Assembly (NCBI RefSeq): GCF_010672085.1
Contig: NZ_JAAHHT010000076.1
Span: 1-37,675, forward strand
Direction of reading: 5' to 3'
Length of the DNA: 37,675 nucleotides
Source: Okeania sp. SIO3I5
GTDB taxonomy: Bacteria > Cyanobacteriota > Cyanobacteriia > Cyanobacteriales > Microcoleaceae
Below are positions 1 through 8,404 of this stretch, piece after piece. A program made the translations under genes and the position numbers. Below the pieces are notes generated by a model, which saw only the letters and a list, made by a program, of their open reading frames with translations, searched no databases and had not been told where the DNA came from. Each line of letters begins with the position of its first letter. The first letter of the stretch is position 1.

Positions 1-563
1 GCAAAATTTATCTCTGCTGGAGAAACGAGAAATTCCCGATTTATCAATTTGACAAAAGAGGAAAATGCAAGAGTCGTGTCTATATTATCTCGGCAAAATT
101 TATCTCTGCTGGAGAAACGGGAAATTCTGCATTTATCAATTTGACAAAAGAGGAAAATGCAAGAGTCGTGTCTATATTATCTCGGCAAAATTTACCTCTG
201 CTGGAGAAACGAGAAATTCTGCATTTATCAATTTGACAAAAGAGGAAAATGCAAGAGTCGTGTCTATATTATCTCGGCAAAATTTATCTCTGCTGGAGAA
301 ACGGGAAATTCCCGATTTATCAATTTGGCAAAAGAGGAAAATTCCAGATCGTGTCTATATTATCTCGGCAAAATTTACCTCTGCTGGAGAAACGGGAAAT
401 TCCCGATTTATCAATTTGGCAAAAGAGGAAAATTCCAGATCGTGTCTATATTATCTCGGCAAAATTTACCTCTGCTGGAGAAACGGGAAATTCCCGATTT
501 ATCAATTTGGCAAAAGAGGAAAATTCCAGATCGTGTCTATATTATCTCGGCAAAATTTACCTC
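1..563. repeat. 91/92-bp tandem repeat array, six full units plus a partial one
   Basis: Units begin at about 1, 93, 185, 277, 368 and 459, with a partial unit from 550. The first three are 92 bp and the last three 91 bp; the lost base lies in the 'gcaagagtcg' / 'ccagatcg' segment. Units 4-6 are nearly identical. Units 1-3 differ at the 'cccgat'/'ctgcat' and 'gacaaaag'/'ggcaaaag' positions, so at least two unit types exist. Several units contain a short hairpin, CGGGAA-A-TTCCCG. The array is already in progress at base 1, so it extends outside the window. All three plus-strand frames stay open because the period is not a multiple of three; I do not regard those frames as genes. Confidence 0.95.
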
Positions 564-1634
564 GTTTGCTTTTAATCTAACAAGATAAGAAGCGAAAGAT
601 ACTTTGTCTTCTTTACTACCTCGAAAAAATCCTACCTTACCTACCAACTCTAAACTATTTGTTCTATTAAATAGTAAGTCACCATATTCTAAAATCAATG
701 ATTCAGGAACGCTTTCAAGACTTCCAGTTTTAGGAATTAAAACTTTTCCATCTTGTATATTTCCCATTGTCAAAATTTTAAATTCTTCTTCACCTCTAAT
801 GCTATCTGATATTCCATATCTATAGGATTTTAAACACCTTTTAATTTTTCTCACGTCCCAATGTTCGGGTATTTATCCTAACCATTCAATGCCAGAAAAT
901 TTCATCGGAACATCTGGGTTAAGACCTTTAGTAACTGCCAGATTAATAATAACCGTTTTCTGTTCTTTTAGTAGTTTTATCATCCGTTGTTTTTTGGCAA
1001 TATAGTCATCTATTTGGGCGAGTTTTTCGTCTAGGAAATTAGCGATCGCTTGTTGTTCTGAGAGAGGAGGAAAAGGAACAGGCATTTCTGCAAAGCTTTC
1101 TTTGTTGACATAAAGTAAGGTTGTTACTGTAGCTACTCTTTCAAAATATGTCTTAGAAATAATTACAACATATCGTAAAAACCAAGGGTTAATATTTTTT
1201 GGTATGTACGCTTGTAATTGCTGGTTGATAATTACAGAGTTTGTATTAACTGAAGCTACACCAAAATTTCCTACACAACTAGCAATTATAGATCCAGAAA
1301 GTAAATATTTTGATCCTGTTTTTAACGCGCTTAATTCACTAACAAAGTAGTTATAGATAGATTTATTTACAGTCGAATTAGTAATGTCATCCATAGTTAT
1401 CCAGGGTAAACCTGACTCTAAATTGAGTTCTGGTTTATTTCTTTGTGGCACAAATATTTTACTTACATACTTTGCCCTTTTCACCTCCCAATGTTCAGGA
1501 ATATCCCCCAACCATTCAACACCAGAACTTTTATAAACTGGATATTTTTGCCAATTCAAATCAACCATATTTCCCCAAAATTTCCTAATTAAAAAATTCA
1601 AATTTTCCCAAGTAGATAACCTACCTATTCTCAC
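537..1634 (-). pseudogene. hsdS: Type I restriction-modification specificity subunit HsdS, interrupted and truncated
   Basis: HsdS provides the two target-recognition domains of a type I restriction-modification complex. The N-terminal half shows the usual 'SSGVEWLGDIPEHWEVKR' opening, a first recognition domain, and the conserved helix 'SEQQAIANFLDEKLAQIDDY' followed by 'KQRMIKLLKEQK'. The second repeat of the opening motif reads W-L-G-stop-I-P-E-H-W, where an in-frame TAA at 873-875 replaces the expected Asp codon; the frame then continues (DVRKIKR...) to about 555. There the gene runs into the 91/92-bp array and stops at 537-539, so most of the second recognition domain is missing. A GTG at 1634 opens the frame 3 bases after the upstream hsdM tail, but the ATG at 1568, preceded by GGGGAA, matches the family start better. 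It is probably non-functional, or makes only a half-subunit. Confidence 0.88.
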
Positions 1635-1637
1635 TTC

Positions 1638-3731
1638 CTAAAATTCTAACCAAAAGAAGATACTGATAACTGGTAACTGATTTATTCCGCATTTTCTGCT
1701 GATAACTGATAACTGATTTAACATTTCCTCCGTTTCCTTTTCTAACTCCAAAAGTTCCTCCACAATATCTTCTAAACTCCGCAACTTCTGAAATTTATAA
1801 AAATACTTAGTAAAGGAAATCTCATAACCCCTCACCACCTTATCAAAATCTATCCAAGCATCAGGAACATGAGGCAAAACTTCTCTCTGAAAATATTCCT
1901 CAATATCTTCTTTCAACAGCACATTTTCAGTATCTCTCAATTCCACATCCGGTTGATAAATAACCTCCTTTTTCGTCCGCTTCAAAACTACAGCTTCTCC
2001 CCGCTCATCCTTCTCAGTAAAAATCTGATAAATCAAATCCAAATCCCGCTTTTTCAACTTCCACTCCTGCTCTTTCAATACTTTTTCAAAATCTCTCTTC
2101 ACCAAATTAAAATCCCACTGCACCTCCTCACCAAACAACTTCTGCAAAATCTCCACCACTCCCAAAAATTCATCACCCATCTTTTATCCAAATTCCTGAA
2201 CCCTTGCTGCCGTAACTTGAAAACTCAAACGCAAAGATCTCTCCACAACAATCTTATGAAAACCAAAATCCTCATTATCAAAAATTCGACTATTTTCCGA
2301 GTGGGAAAAAGCCAGAAATTTCTCAGTTATCCTGTCAATATCTTCTCCCCGTAATTCACAATTTTTACTCCCCAAATTTTTCCTCAATTTCCCATACCAT
2401 TCCGTGGCATCTATCAACTGTACCTTCCCGCGACGATGAACAGATTTTTGATTAGAAAGAATCCAAACATAAGTCGCAATACCAGTGTTATAAAACATAT
2501 TTAACGACAAACCAACAATACATTCCAACCAATCATTTTCAATAATCCAGCGCCGAATATTACTCTCGCCACTACCAGCATCCCCCGTAAATAAAGCCGA
2601 ACCATTATGAACAATAGCTATGCGACTTCCCAACTTTGTCGAGTCTTTCATTTTAGAAAGTTTATTCACCAAAAATAATAATTGCCCGTCACTACTCCGG
2701 GGAATAAGTTGTAATTCCTCCCCCTGATGTTTAACCAAAAACCGACTATCTTTTATCTCCTTTTTTCTCCCCATTAAAATATTATCTTGATCGACTTTCC
2801 AAGATTTCCCATAGGGAGGATTAGCCAACATAAAATCAAATGTAAAATCAGGAAAACCATCATTAGCAAGAGTCGAAGCATACTTAATATTATCCGTATC
2901 TTTTTCCTTAATTAACATATCCGCCTGACAGATAGCATAAGTCTCCGGATTAACCTCTTGCCCAAACAAATAAATGATTACTTTTTTCCCCATTCCTGTT
3001 GCCAACTCCTGCAAAAAATTTTCTGCTTCGGTCAACATTCCGCCAGAACCACAGGCACAGTCATAAACTAAATAAGTGCCGTTTTGAATCTTGTCTTTCA
3101 CAGGCATAAAAATCAAATTAACCATCAACTTAATAATGTCGCGGGGAGTAAAATGTTCTCCTGCCTCCTCATTATTTTCTTCGTTAAATCTTCTAATCAA
3201 TTCCTCAAAAACATAACCCATCCCCAAATTAGATAATCCAGGTTGAATAACTTTTCCTTTTTTATCTTTTATCGGTTCCGGACTAAGATTAATCTCCGAG
3301 TCAGTAAACTTTTGAATCAAAGAATAAAGGCGGTTATGTTCGACCAAAGTTTCCAACTGATTTCGGAACTTAAATTGACTGATAATTTCCTGTACATTTT
3401 CGCTAAAACCATTCAGATAATCTATCAAATTCTCTTTAATAAGATTAGGTTCATCCAGTAATTTTGTCAGAGTATAGGGAGAAGTATTATAAAAAGGATA
3501 TTTAGTAATATCTGTTAATCCAGACTTATCATAAAACCCCATATTTTCATAAAAATCATTCTCTTTGATAACTGCTTCTTTAGTAGATTCAAGCAAACAA
3601 TCTAACCGCCGAATAACAGTCATCGGCAGAATTACATCTCGATACTTTCCCCTAACATAAACATCCCGCAAAACATCATCAGCAATTCCCCAAATAAAAC
3701 TAACAATTCCGTTATGTGTACCGTTATCCAT
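1638..3731 (-). pseudogene. hsdM: Type I restriction-modification DNA methyltransferase HsdM, split by an in-frame TAA
   Basis: HsdM is the N6-adenine methyltransferase subunit. Residues 1-50 carry the HsdM N-terminal helical segment (FIWGIADDVLRDVYVRGKYR). The SAM-binding motif DCACGSGGM lies at 224-232 and the catalytic NPPY at 304-307. The first part ends at a TAA (2184-2186) after 'RVQEFG'. The same frame continues at once with 'KMGDEFLG' and keeps typical HsdM C-terminal sequence (ELRDTENVLLKEDIEEYF, EVLPHVPDAWIDFDKV, GYEISFTKYFYKFQ), so this is one nonsense codon and not a frameshift or two genes. The last roughly 25 codons read through a heptamer repeat (1660-1720) and look non-native. 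hsdS follows within a few bases; hsdR is not in the window. A catalytic fragment could still be made, but its C-terminus, needed to meet HsdS, would be absent. Confidence 0.88.
1660..1720. repeat. Short heptamer repeats (GATAACT type) inside the hsdM tail
   Basis: Several copies of actgataact/ctgataactgataactg lie in the last codons of hsdM. The same heptamer occurs before purE, after the SGNH hydrolase gene (reverse orientation) and at the right edge of the window. Confidence 0.8.
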
Positions 3732-3765
3732 TTCTGTAATTTATAGTAAAAAATAATTGAAGTAG

Positions 3766-3950
3766 AGGTAAGCATTCAGCCGTCAGCTATTAGCTATTAG
3801 CTATGAGTTATTAACTCATTATTACACCTAAGGAGGAATTAATCTCCAAGGAGAATTAAAAATTATTAATAAAAAGGTCATCAGCTAACCTTAGTTGTTG
3901 CTTGATTCTTTCAAAAGCTAAATGTTGAATGGTAATAACTGAATGCTTAC
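3766..3950. mobile_element. Foldback (MITE-like) element with 6-bp target duplication
   Basis: The ends are GTAAGCATTCAG (3768-3779) and its exact complement CTGAATGCTTAC (3939-3950). AAGTAG flanks both sides (3760-3765 and 3951-3956), consistent with a target-site duplication. The interior has agctatt repeats and no coding potential. A second element with the same termini lies at 21042-21298. It was probably mobilised in trans; no transposase is present in the window. Confidence 0.65.
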
Positions 3951-4025
3951 AAGTAGTTGACTGCTCAATCATATTTAACCATCTCTCTTTCTGAGATTCA
4001 TTTAATTTTGCCTGAGATAATACTT

Positions 4026-4700
4026 CCAAATATTCTCTGCTAACCCAACTTTATCTCTGGTAGTTTTGGAGAGAAAACCCCGACATTATTTACTCGCAAC
4101 CTTGATAAATTATTTCCACACTTGCCAAAAATTTCACGCTCTATTTCTCAAGCTTTCCTCGTCGAAAAATGTAGATTTAGTTGAAGCGTCCGCAGCCAAA
4201 TATCTAGAAATTAACTAATTCCAAATACTAAAGCCAACCCAACTTTATCTCTGGTAGTTTTGGAGAGAAAACCCCGACATTATTTACTCGCAACCTTGAT
4301 AAATTATTTCCACACTTGCCAAAAATTTCACGCTCTATTTCTCAAGCTTTCCTCGTGGAAAAATGTAGATTTAGTTGAAGCGTCCGCAGCCAAATATCTA
4401 GAAATTAACTAATTCCAAATACTAAAGCCAACCCAACTTTATCTCTAGTAGATTTGGACAAAAAATCCCTACATTATTTACTTGCTATCTGAATAAATAT
4501 TTCCCAAACTTCCCGAAAATTTCACGCTCTATTTCTCAAGCTTTCCTCGCTAGGTTGGGAGAAAAAATCCCTACATTATTTACTCGCAACCTTGATAAAT
4601 TATTTCCACACTTACCGATAATTTCACTATCTCTTGCTAAAGTTTTCCTTGTCGAAAAATATAGATTTAGTTGAAGCGTCCGCAGCCAAATATCTACAAA
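4026..4700 (-). pseudogene. Tandem copies of the nagA 3' end (about 195-bp period)
   Basis: Copies of the last roughly 100-130 bases of nagA plus its downstream flank start at about 4026, 4221 and 4415, with a fourth, internally truncated one from about 4548. Periods are 195 and 194 bp for the first two steps. Each keeps recognisable pieces of the nagA C-terminus (the 'ccctacattatttactcgc' region) and the flank with 'gttgaagcgtccgcagcc'. They carry substitutions and no start codons, so they are non-coding remnants downstream of intact nagA. Confidence 0.85.
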
Positions 4701-5906
4701 TTAACTAACTCCAAATATTCTCTGCCAACCCAACTCTATCTCTGCTAGGTTGGGAGAAAAAATCCCTACATTATTTACTCGCCACCTTAATAAATTTTTC
4801 CCAAACTTCCCAATAATTTTACTATCCATTCCTAAAGCTTTACGAGGTGCAATAGTCGCCAAATAAATTCCAGTTTCAACATCACAAATTCCCCACTTCA
4901 CCAAATTATTAATCCCAACTAATAAAGGCAAAGTAGTTCCTGCTAAAGTTCCATCTTTTAATCTTACTGTACCGTTTTTAACTTCTATTTCTCTAGTATC
5001 CCAAGGGTAAATTCCATCAGGTAATCCCAAGGGTGCTAAAGCATCACTAACTAAAAATATTCCCTGCTGATATTGACTGGCTTTCAACAAAATTTCTATC
5101 ATTGTTGAAGAGACGTGGTTCCCATCAGCAATTAAACCGCACATAACGTCAGGATTTGTAATTGCTGCTCCTAATAATCCTGGTTTTCGATGATGTAAAC
5201 TTGGCATGGCGTTAAAAGCATGAGTCACCATTAAAGCTCCCAATTTAAAAGCTATTTCTGCTTGATTTGCTGTAGCCTGAGAATGCCCTAAACTAACTGT
5301 AATTCCTAAATTTTTTAAGTATGGAATTACTGTTTCTGTACTGTCTAATTCTGGTGCCAAAGTGATTATTTTAACTGTTTGAGCATAATCGCCTATTACT
5401 TGTTTGACATTTTCTAGAGTTAATGGTAATAAATATTCGTTAGGATGAGCGCCTCGCTTTTCTGGATTCAAAAAAGGTCCTTCTAAATGTACGCCCAAAA
5501 TTTTAGCCGTTTGTGGTGCTTGGGGTTGGGAGGCCAAATTATGGAAAATTTGGAGCGATCGCTGAATATTATCTATAGAAGTAGTGACAATAGTAGGCAA
5601 AAAAGCGTCTATTCCTTGTTGCCATAAATATTGAGAAATTTCATGTATTTTGGTTATGGAAGTTTCATCTACTTCGGGAAAAGGTAAACCTAAAGCACCA
5701 TTTATTTGTAAGTCAACTCCACCCAGAGAAACCCAGTCTTGTTCAATATCTATTGTGGTAGATGTGGTAGGCAAAATTTCTTCAGTCTGAGGAATAATTT
5801 GCTCAATTTTGCCAGTAGAATTGATTAAAATTTGCTGTAGGTTTTGATAACCAGGAATTTTAGCATTAATAATTTTAGTGGTTAAATTCACGAGTTTAAA
5901 CTCCAA
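4701..5906 (-). CDS. nagA: N-acetylglucosamine-6-phosphate deacetylase
   Basis: NagA deacetylates GlcNAc-6-phosphate to glucosamine-6-phosphate in cytoplasmic amino-sugar and cell-wall recycling. The 401 residues match the usual family length. Visible landmarks are VDLQING (64-70), HLEGPF with the metal-binding Glu (140-145), GHS (207-209), VTHAFNAM (H229), ADGNHVS (260-266) and the catalytic Asp in LVSDALAPLG (D288). All active-site blocks are present, so the gene looks intact. The apparent start is TTG at 5906 with no clear ribosome-binding site; no ATG is available near it, so the start is uncertain. It is transcribed divergently from purE, an arrangement I recall from other cyanobacteria. 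Five copies of its own leader and 5' end lie upstream and about four copies of its 3' end downstream. Confidence 0.93.
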   Translation of the reverse strand: MEFKLVNLTTKIINAKIPGYQNLQQILINSTGKIEQIIPQTEEILPTTSTTIDIEQDWVSLGGVDLQINGALGLPFPEVDETSITKIHEISQYLWQQGIDAFLPTIVTTSIDNIQRSLQIFHNLASQPQAPQTAKILGVHLEGPFLNPEKRGAHPNEYLLPLTLENVKQVIGDYAQTVKIITLAPELDSTETVIPYLKNLGITVSLGHSQATANQAEIAFKLGALMVTHAFNAMPSLHHRKPGLLGAAITNPDVMCGLIADGNHVSSTMIEILLKASQYQQGIFLVSDALAPLGLPDGIYPWDTREIEVKNGTVRLKDGTLAGTTLPLLVGINNLVKWGICDVETGIYLATIAPRKALGMDSKIIGKFGKNLLRWRVNNVGIFSPNLAEIELGWQRIFGVS

Positions 5907-6037
5907 ATTAGAATTGAGAAAATAATAAACTTTGCCAAGGAAAAAATATCAAAATTCAGATCAGTAAACTGAAAATTTGTACTTCCTGAAAACTGCTGTA
6001 TATCTCCTAACTTATAGGAAAAACTAACTGCTAATTT

Positions 6038-6274
6038 TTAACAACCGAGAGAAACCCAGTCTTGTTCAATATCTATTGTGGTAGATGTGGTAGGCAAAAG
6101 TTCTTCAGTCTGAGGAATAATTTGCTCAATTTTGCCAGTAGAATTGATTAAAATTTGCTGTAGGTTTTGATAACCAGGAATTTTAGCGTTAATAATTTTA
6201 GTGGTTAAGTTCACAAGTTTAAATTCTAAATTATAGTTGAGAAAATCATAAACTTTTGCCAGGAAAAAAATCAA
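6038..6274 (-). pseudogene. nagA 5'-end fragment, unit 1
   Basis: This is the NagA N-terminus (EFKLVNLTTKIINAKIPGYQ and on) ending WVSLGC-stop. The native TTG start codon has become TTA here, and an upstream TTG would add 16 residues. It is unlikely to make a functional protein. Confidence 0.75.
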
Positions 6275-6359
6275 AATTCAGATCAGTAAACTGAAAATTT
6301 GTACTTCCTGAAAACTGCTGTATATCTCCTAACTTATAGAAAAAACTAACTGCTAATTT

Positions 6360-6551
6360 TTAACAACCGAGAGAAACCCAGTCTGGTTCCGCATCAATAG
6401 TGGTAGATGTGGTAGGCAAAAGTTCTTCAGTCTGAGGAATAATTTGCTCAATTTTGCCAGTAGAATTGATTAAAATTTGCTGTAGGTTTTGATAACCAGG
6501 AATTTTAGCATTAATAATTTTAGTGGTTAAATTCACGAGTTTAAACTCCAA
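6360..6551 (-). pseudogene. nagA 5'-end fragment, unit 2
   Basis: A 63-codon frame with the native TTG start retained, ending WVSLGC-stop. Near the end, 'DAEPDW' replaces native 'DIEQDW', a change shared with the later units. It carries no catalytic residues. Confidence 0.75.
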
Positions 6552-6682
6552 ATTAGAATTGAGAAAATCATAAACTTTGCCAAGGAAAAAATATCAAAAT
6601 TCAGATCAGTAAACTGAAAATTTGTACTTCCTGAAAACTGCTTTATATCTCCTGAGTTATAGGAAAAACTAACTGCTAATTT

Positions 6683-6937
6683 TTAACAACCGAGAGAAAC
6701 CCAGTCTGGTTCCGCATCAATAGTGATAAATATGGTAGGCAAAAGTTCTTCAGTCTGAGGAATAATTTGCTCAATTTTGCCAGTATAATTGATGAAAATT
6801 TGCTGTAGGTTTTGATAACCAGGAATTTTAGCGTTAATAATTTTAGTGGTTAAGTTCACAAGTTTAAATTCCAAATTATAGTTGAGAAAATCATAAACTT
6901 TTGCCAGGAAAAAACATAAAAATTCAGAATAAGTCAA
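6683..6937 (-). pseudogene. nagA 5'-end fragment, unit 3
   Basis: An open frame of up to 84 codons with the NagA N-terminus. The native TTG is retained and the frame extends upstream. Substitutions include ILINSTG to IFINYTG. It ends at the same WVSLGC-stop junction. Confidence 0.75.
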
Positions 6938-7006
6938 CTGAAAATTTGTACTTCCTGAAAACTGCTGTATATCTCCTAACTTATAGGAAAAACTAACTGC
7001 TAATTT

Positions 7007-7198
7007 TTAACAACCGAGAGAAACCCAGTCTGGTTCCGCATCAATAGTGGTAAATATGGTAGGCAAAAGTTCTTCAGTCTGAGGAATAATTTTTTCAATT
7101 TTGCCAGTAGAATTGATTAAAATTTGCTGTAGATTTTGATAACCAGGAATTTTAGCATTAATAATTTTAGTGGTTAAATTCACGAGTTTAAACTCCAA
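7007..7198 (-). pseudogene. nagA 5'-end fragment, unit 4
   Basis: A 63-codon frame with the native TTG start retained, ending WVSLGC-stop. It carries EQIIPQ to EKIIPQ and TTSTT to TIFTT changes. Confidence 0.75.
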
Positions 7199-7330
7199 AT
7201 TAGAATTGAGAAAATCATAAACTTTGCCAAGGAAAAAACATCAAAATTCAGAATAAGTCAACTGAAAATTTGTACTTCCTGAAAACTGCTGTATATCTCC
7301 TAATTTATAGGAACAACTAACTGCTAATTT

Positions 7331-7530
7331 TTAACAACCGAGAAAAACCGAGTCTGGTTCCGCATCAATAGTGGTAAATATGGTAGGCAAAAGTTCTTCA
7401 GTCTGAGGAATAATTTTTTCAATTTTGCCAGTATAATTGATTAAAATTTGCTGTAGATTTTGATAACCAGGAATTTTAGCGTTAATAATTTTAGTGGTTA
7501 AATTCACGAGTTTAAACTCTAAATTAGAAT
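7331..7530 (-). pseudogene. nagA 5'-end fragment, unit 5 (outermost)
   Basis: The last unit next to purE has the same organisation, with further changes at its coding end ('gagaaaaaccgagtc') and in the 'ccagtataattg' segment. It is the most diverged at the junction. Confidence 0.7.
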
Positions 7531-7660
7531 TGAGAAAATCATAAACTTTGCCAAGGAAAAAACATCAAAATTCAGATCAGTAAACTGAAAATTTGTACTT
7601 CCTGAAAACTGCTTTATATCTCCTGAGTTATAGGAAAAACTAACTGCTAATTTCTAACAA

Positions 7661-7693
7661 CTGAATAACTGATAACTGATAACTGATAACTGA
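7661..7693. repeat. Heptamer repeat (GATAACT) abutting the purE start codon
   Basis: About four copies of the 7-bp unit end 1-2 bases before the purE ATG, so the usual ribosome-binding position holds only repeat sequence. No AGGA-like motif is seen. Confidence 0.85.
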
Positions 7694-7694
7694 A

Positions 7695-8204
7695 ATGAGT
7701 CCTATAGTCGGAATTATAATGGGCAGTGACTCAGACTTGCCCACAATGAAAGAAGCGATCGCCATCTGCGAAGAATTTAACATACTCTCCGAAGTTGCCA
7801 TTGTCTCAGCCCACCGTACCCCCCAAAGAATGTTTGAATATGCCCAAACTGCTCATCAAAGAGGATTAAAAGTCATCATCGCCGGAGCAGGGGGGGCAGC
7901 ACATCTACCAGGAATGGTCGCATCTTTAACGCCACTCCCAGTTATAGGCGTGCCAGTACAAACCCGAACCTTGCAAGGAATAGACTCCTTATATTCAATA
8001 GTCCAAATGCCAGGAGGAATACCAGTAGCCACAGTAGCGATCGGCAATGCCAAAAATGCTGGCTTATTGGCAATTCAAATCTTAGCATCCCACCAACCAG
8101 AATTATTAGAAAAAGTGCAAAAATACCGCGAGACCTTAGCTGAATCAGTAATAGATAAACAAACAAAGCTAGAGCAACTTGGATATCAAAAATATTTAAC
8201 ATAA
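7695..8204 (+). CDS. purE: N5-carboxyaminoimidazole ribonucleotide mutase (PurE)
   Basis: PurE converts N5-CAIR to CAIR in cytoplasmic purine biosynthesis. The 169-residue length matches the family. The signature GSDSD is at 10-14, SAHRTP with the catalytic His at 38-43, and the glycine/alanine-rich [12 protein letters not shown] loop at 63-74, so the active site appears complete. The first Met (7695) places GIIMGSDSD in the expected position. The start is directly preceded by a heptamer repeat without a Shine-Dalgarno sequence, which suggests the repeat invaded the leader or that initiation is SD-independent. It is divergent from nagA and separated from it by the duplicated nagA 5' ends. A HIP1 octamer lies near codon 22. 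Confidence 0.97.
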   Translation: MSPIVGIIMGSDSDLPTMKEAIAICEEFNILSEVAIVSAHRTPQRMFEYAQTAHQRGLKVIIAGAGGAAHLPGMVASLTPLPVIGVPVQTRTLQGIDSLYSIVQMPGGIPVATVAIGNAKNAGLLAIQILASHQPELLEKVQKYRETLAESVIDKQTKLEQLGYQKYLT

Positions 8205-8320
8205 ACTTAACCATTATGCAAATATTTTATGCTCAAAAACTGACAAATACTTGCTATCGTAACTCACAGAAACCGTTGTAGAAATGCTGTCTATCCAAAA
8301 CTACTAATAAATCAAAAATA

Positions 8321-8334
8321 GTAGTAATTGATAC
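8321..8334 (+). promoter_or_regulatory. NtcA-type activator box (GTA-N8-TAC) upstream of amt
   Basis: GTA-gtaattga-TAC fits the global nitrogen regulator consensus. A TAN3T-like -10, TATTTT, lies at 8361-8366. The 26-base spacing is slightly longer than the usual 22-23. The site is 71 bases before the amt ATG, as expected for an NtcA-activated ammonium transporter. The rest of 8205-8404 shows nothing else. Confidence 0.65.
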
Positions 8335-8404
8335 AGAAATCAATACAACAATTAGTGCGATATTTTTTGCATTTGTAATCTAACTAATTAACTTAGTCTT
8401 AAAA

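Larger units (their letters stand above)
6041..7656 (-). repeat. Five tandem copies of the nagA leader plus 5' coding end (322-324-bp period)
   Basis: Units begin at about 6041, 6363, 6686, 7010 and 7334, and the array ends at 7656; the native counterpart is 5719-6040. Each unit holds about 190 bases of nagA 5' coding sequence (roughly 62 codons) and about 130 bases of upstream leader. Every unit joins to the next at the same point, turning 'WVSLGGVD' into 'WVSLGC-stop'. The region that should hold the nagA promoter is therefore present six times in a row. Copies differ by scattered point changes and small indels. Confidence 0.93.

Noticed and set aside
1-563. CRISPR array
   Set aside because: The units are near-identical along their whole length, with no variable spacers of regular size and no cas genes.
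65-588. Long overlapping plus-strand open frames in the first 600 bases
   Set aside because: All three frames translate the same 91/92-bp tandem repeat; openness is a product of the repeat, not evidence of a gene.
1869-2354. Plus-strand open frame opposite hsdM
   Set aside because: It is antisense to clear HsdM protein sequence, with low-complexity Leu/Phe/Gln content typical of a shadow frame.
7856-8214. Minus-strand frames over purE
   Set aside because: purE on the plus strand has full family motifs; the antisense frames show none.
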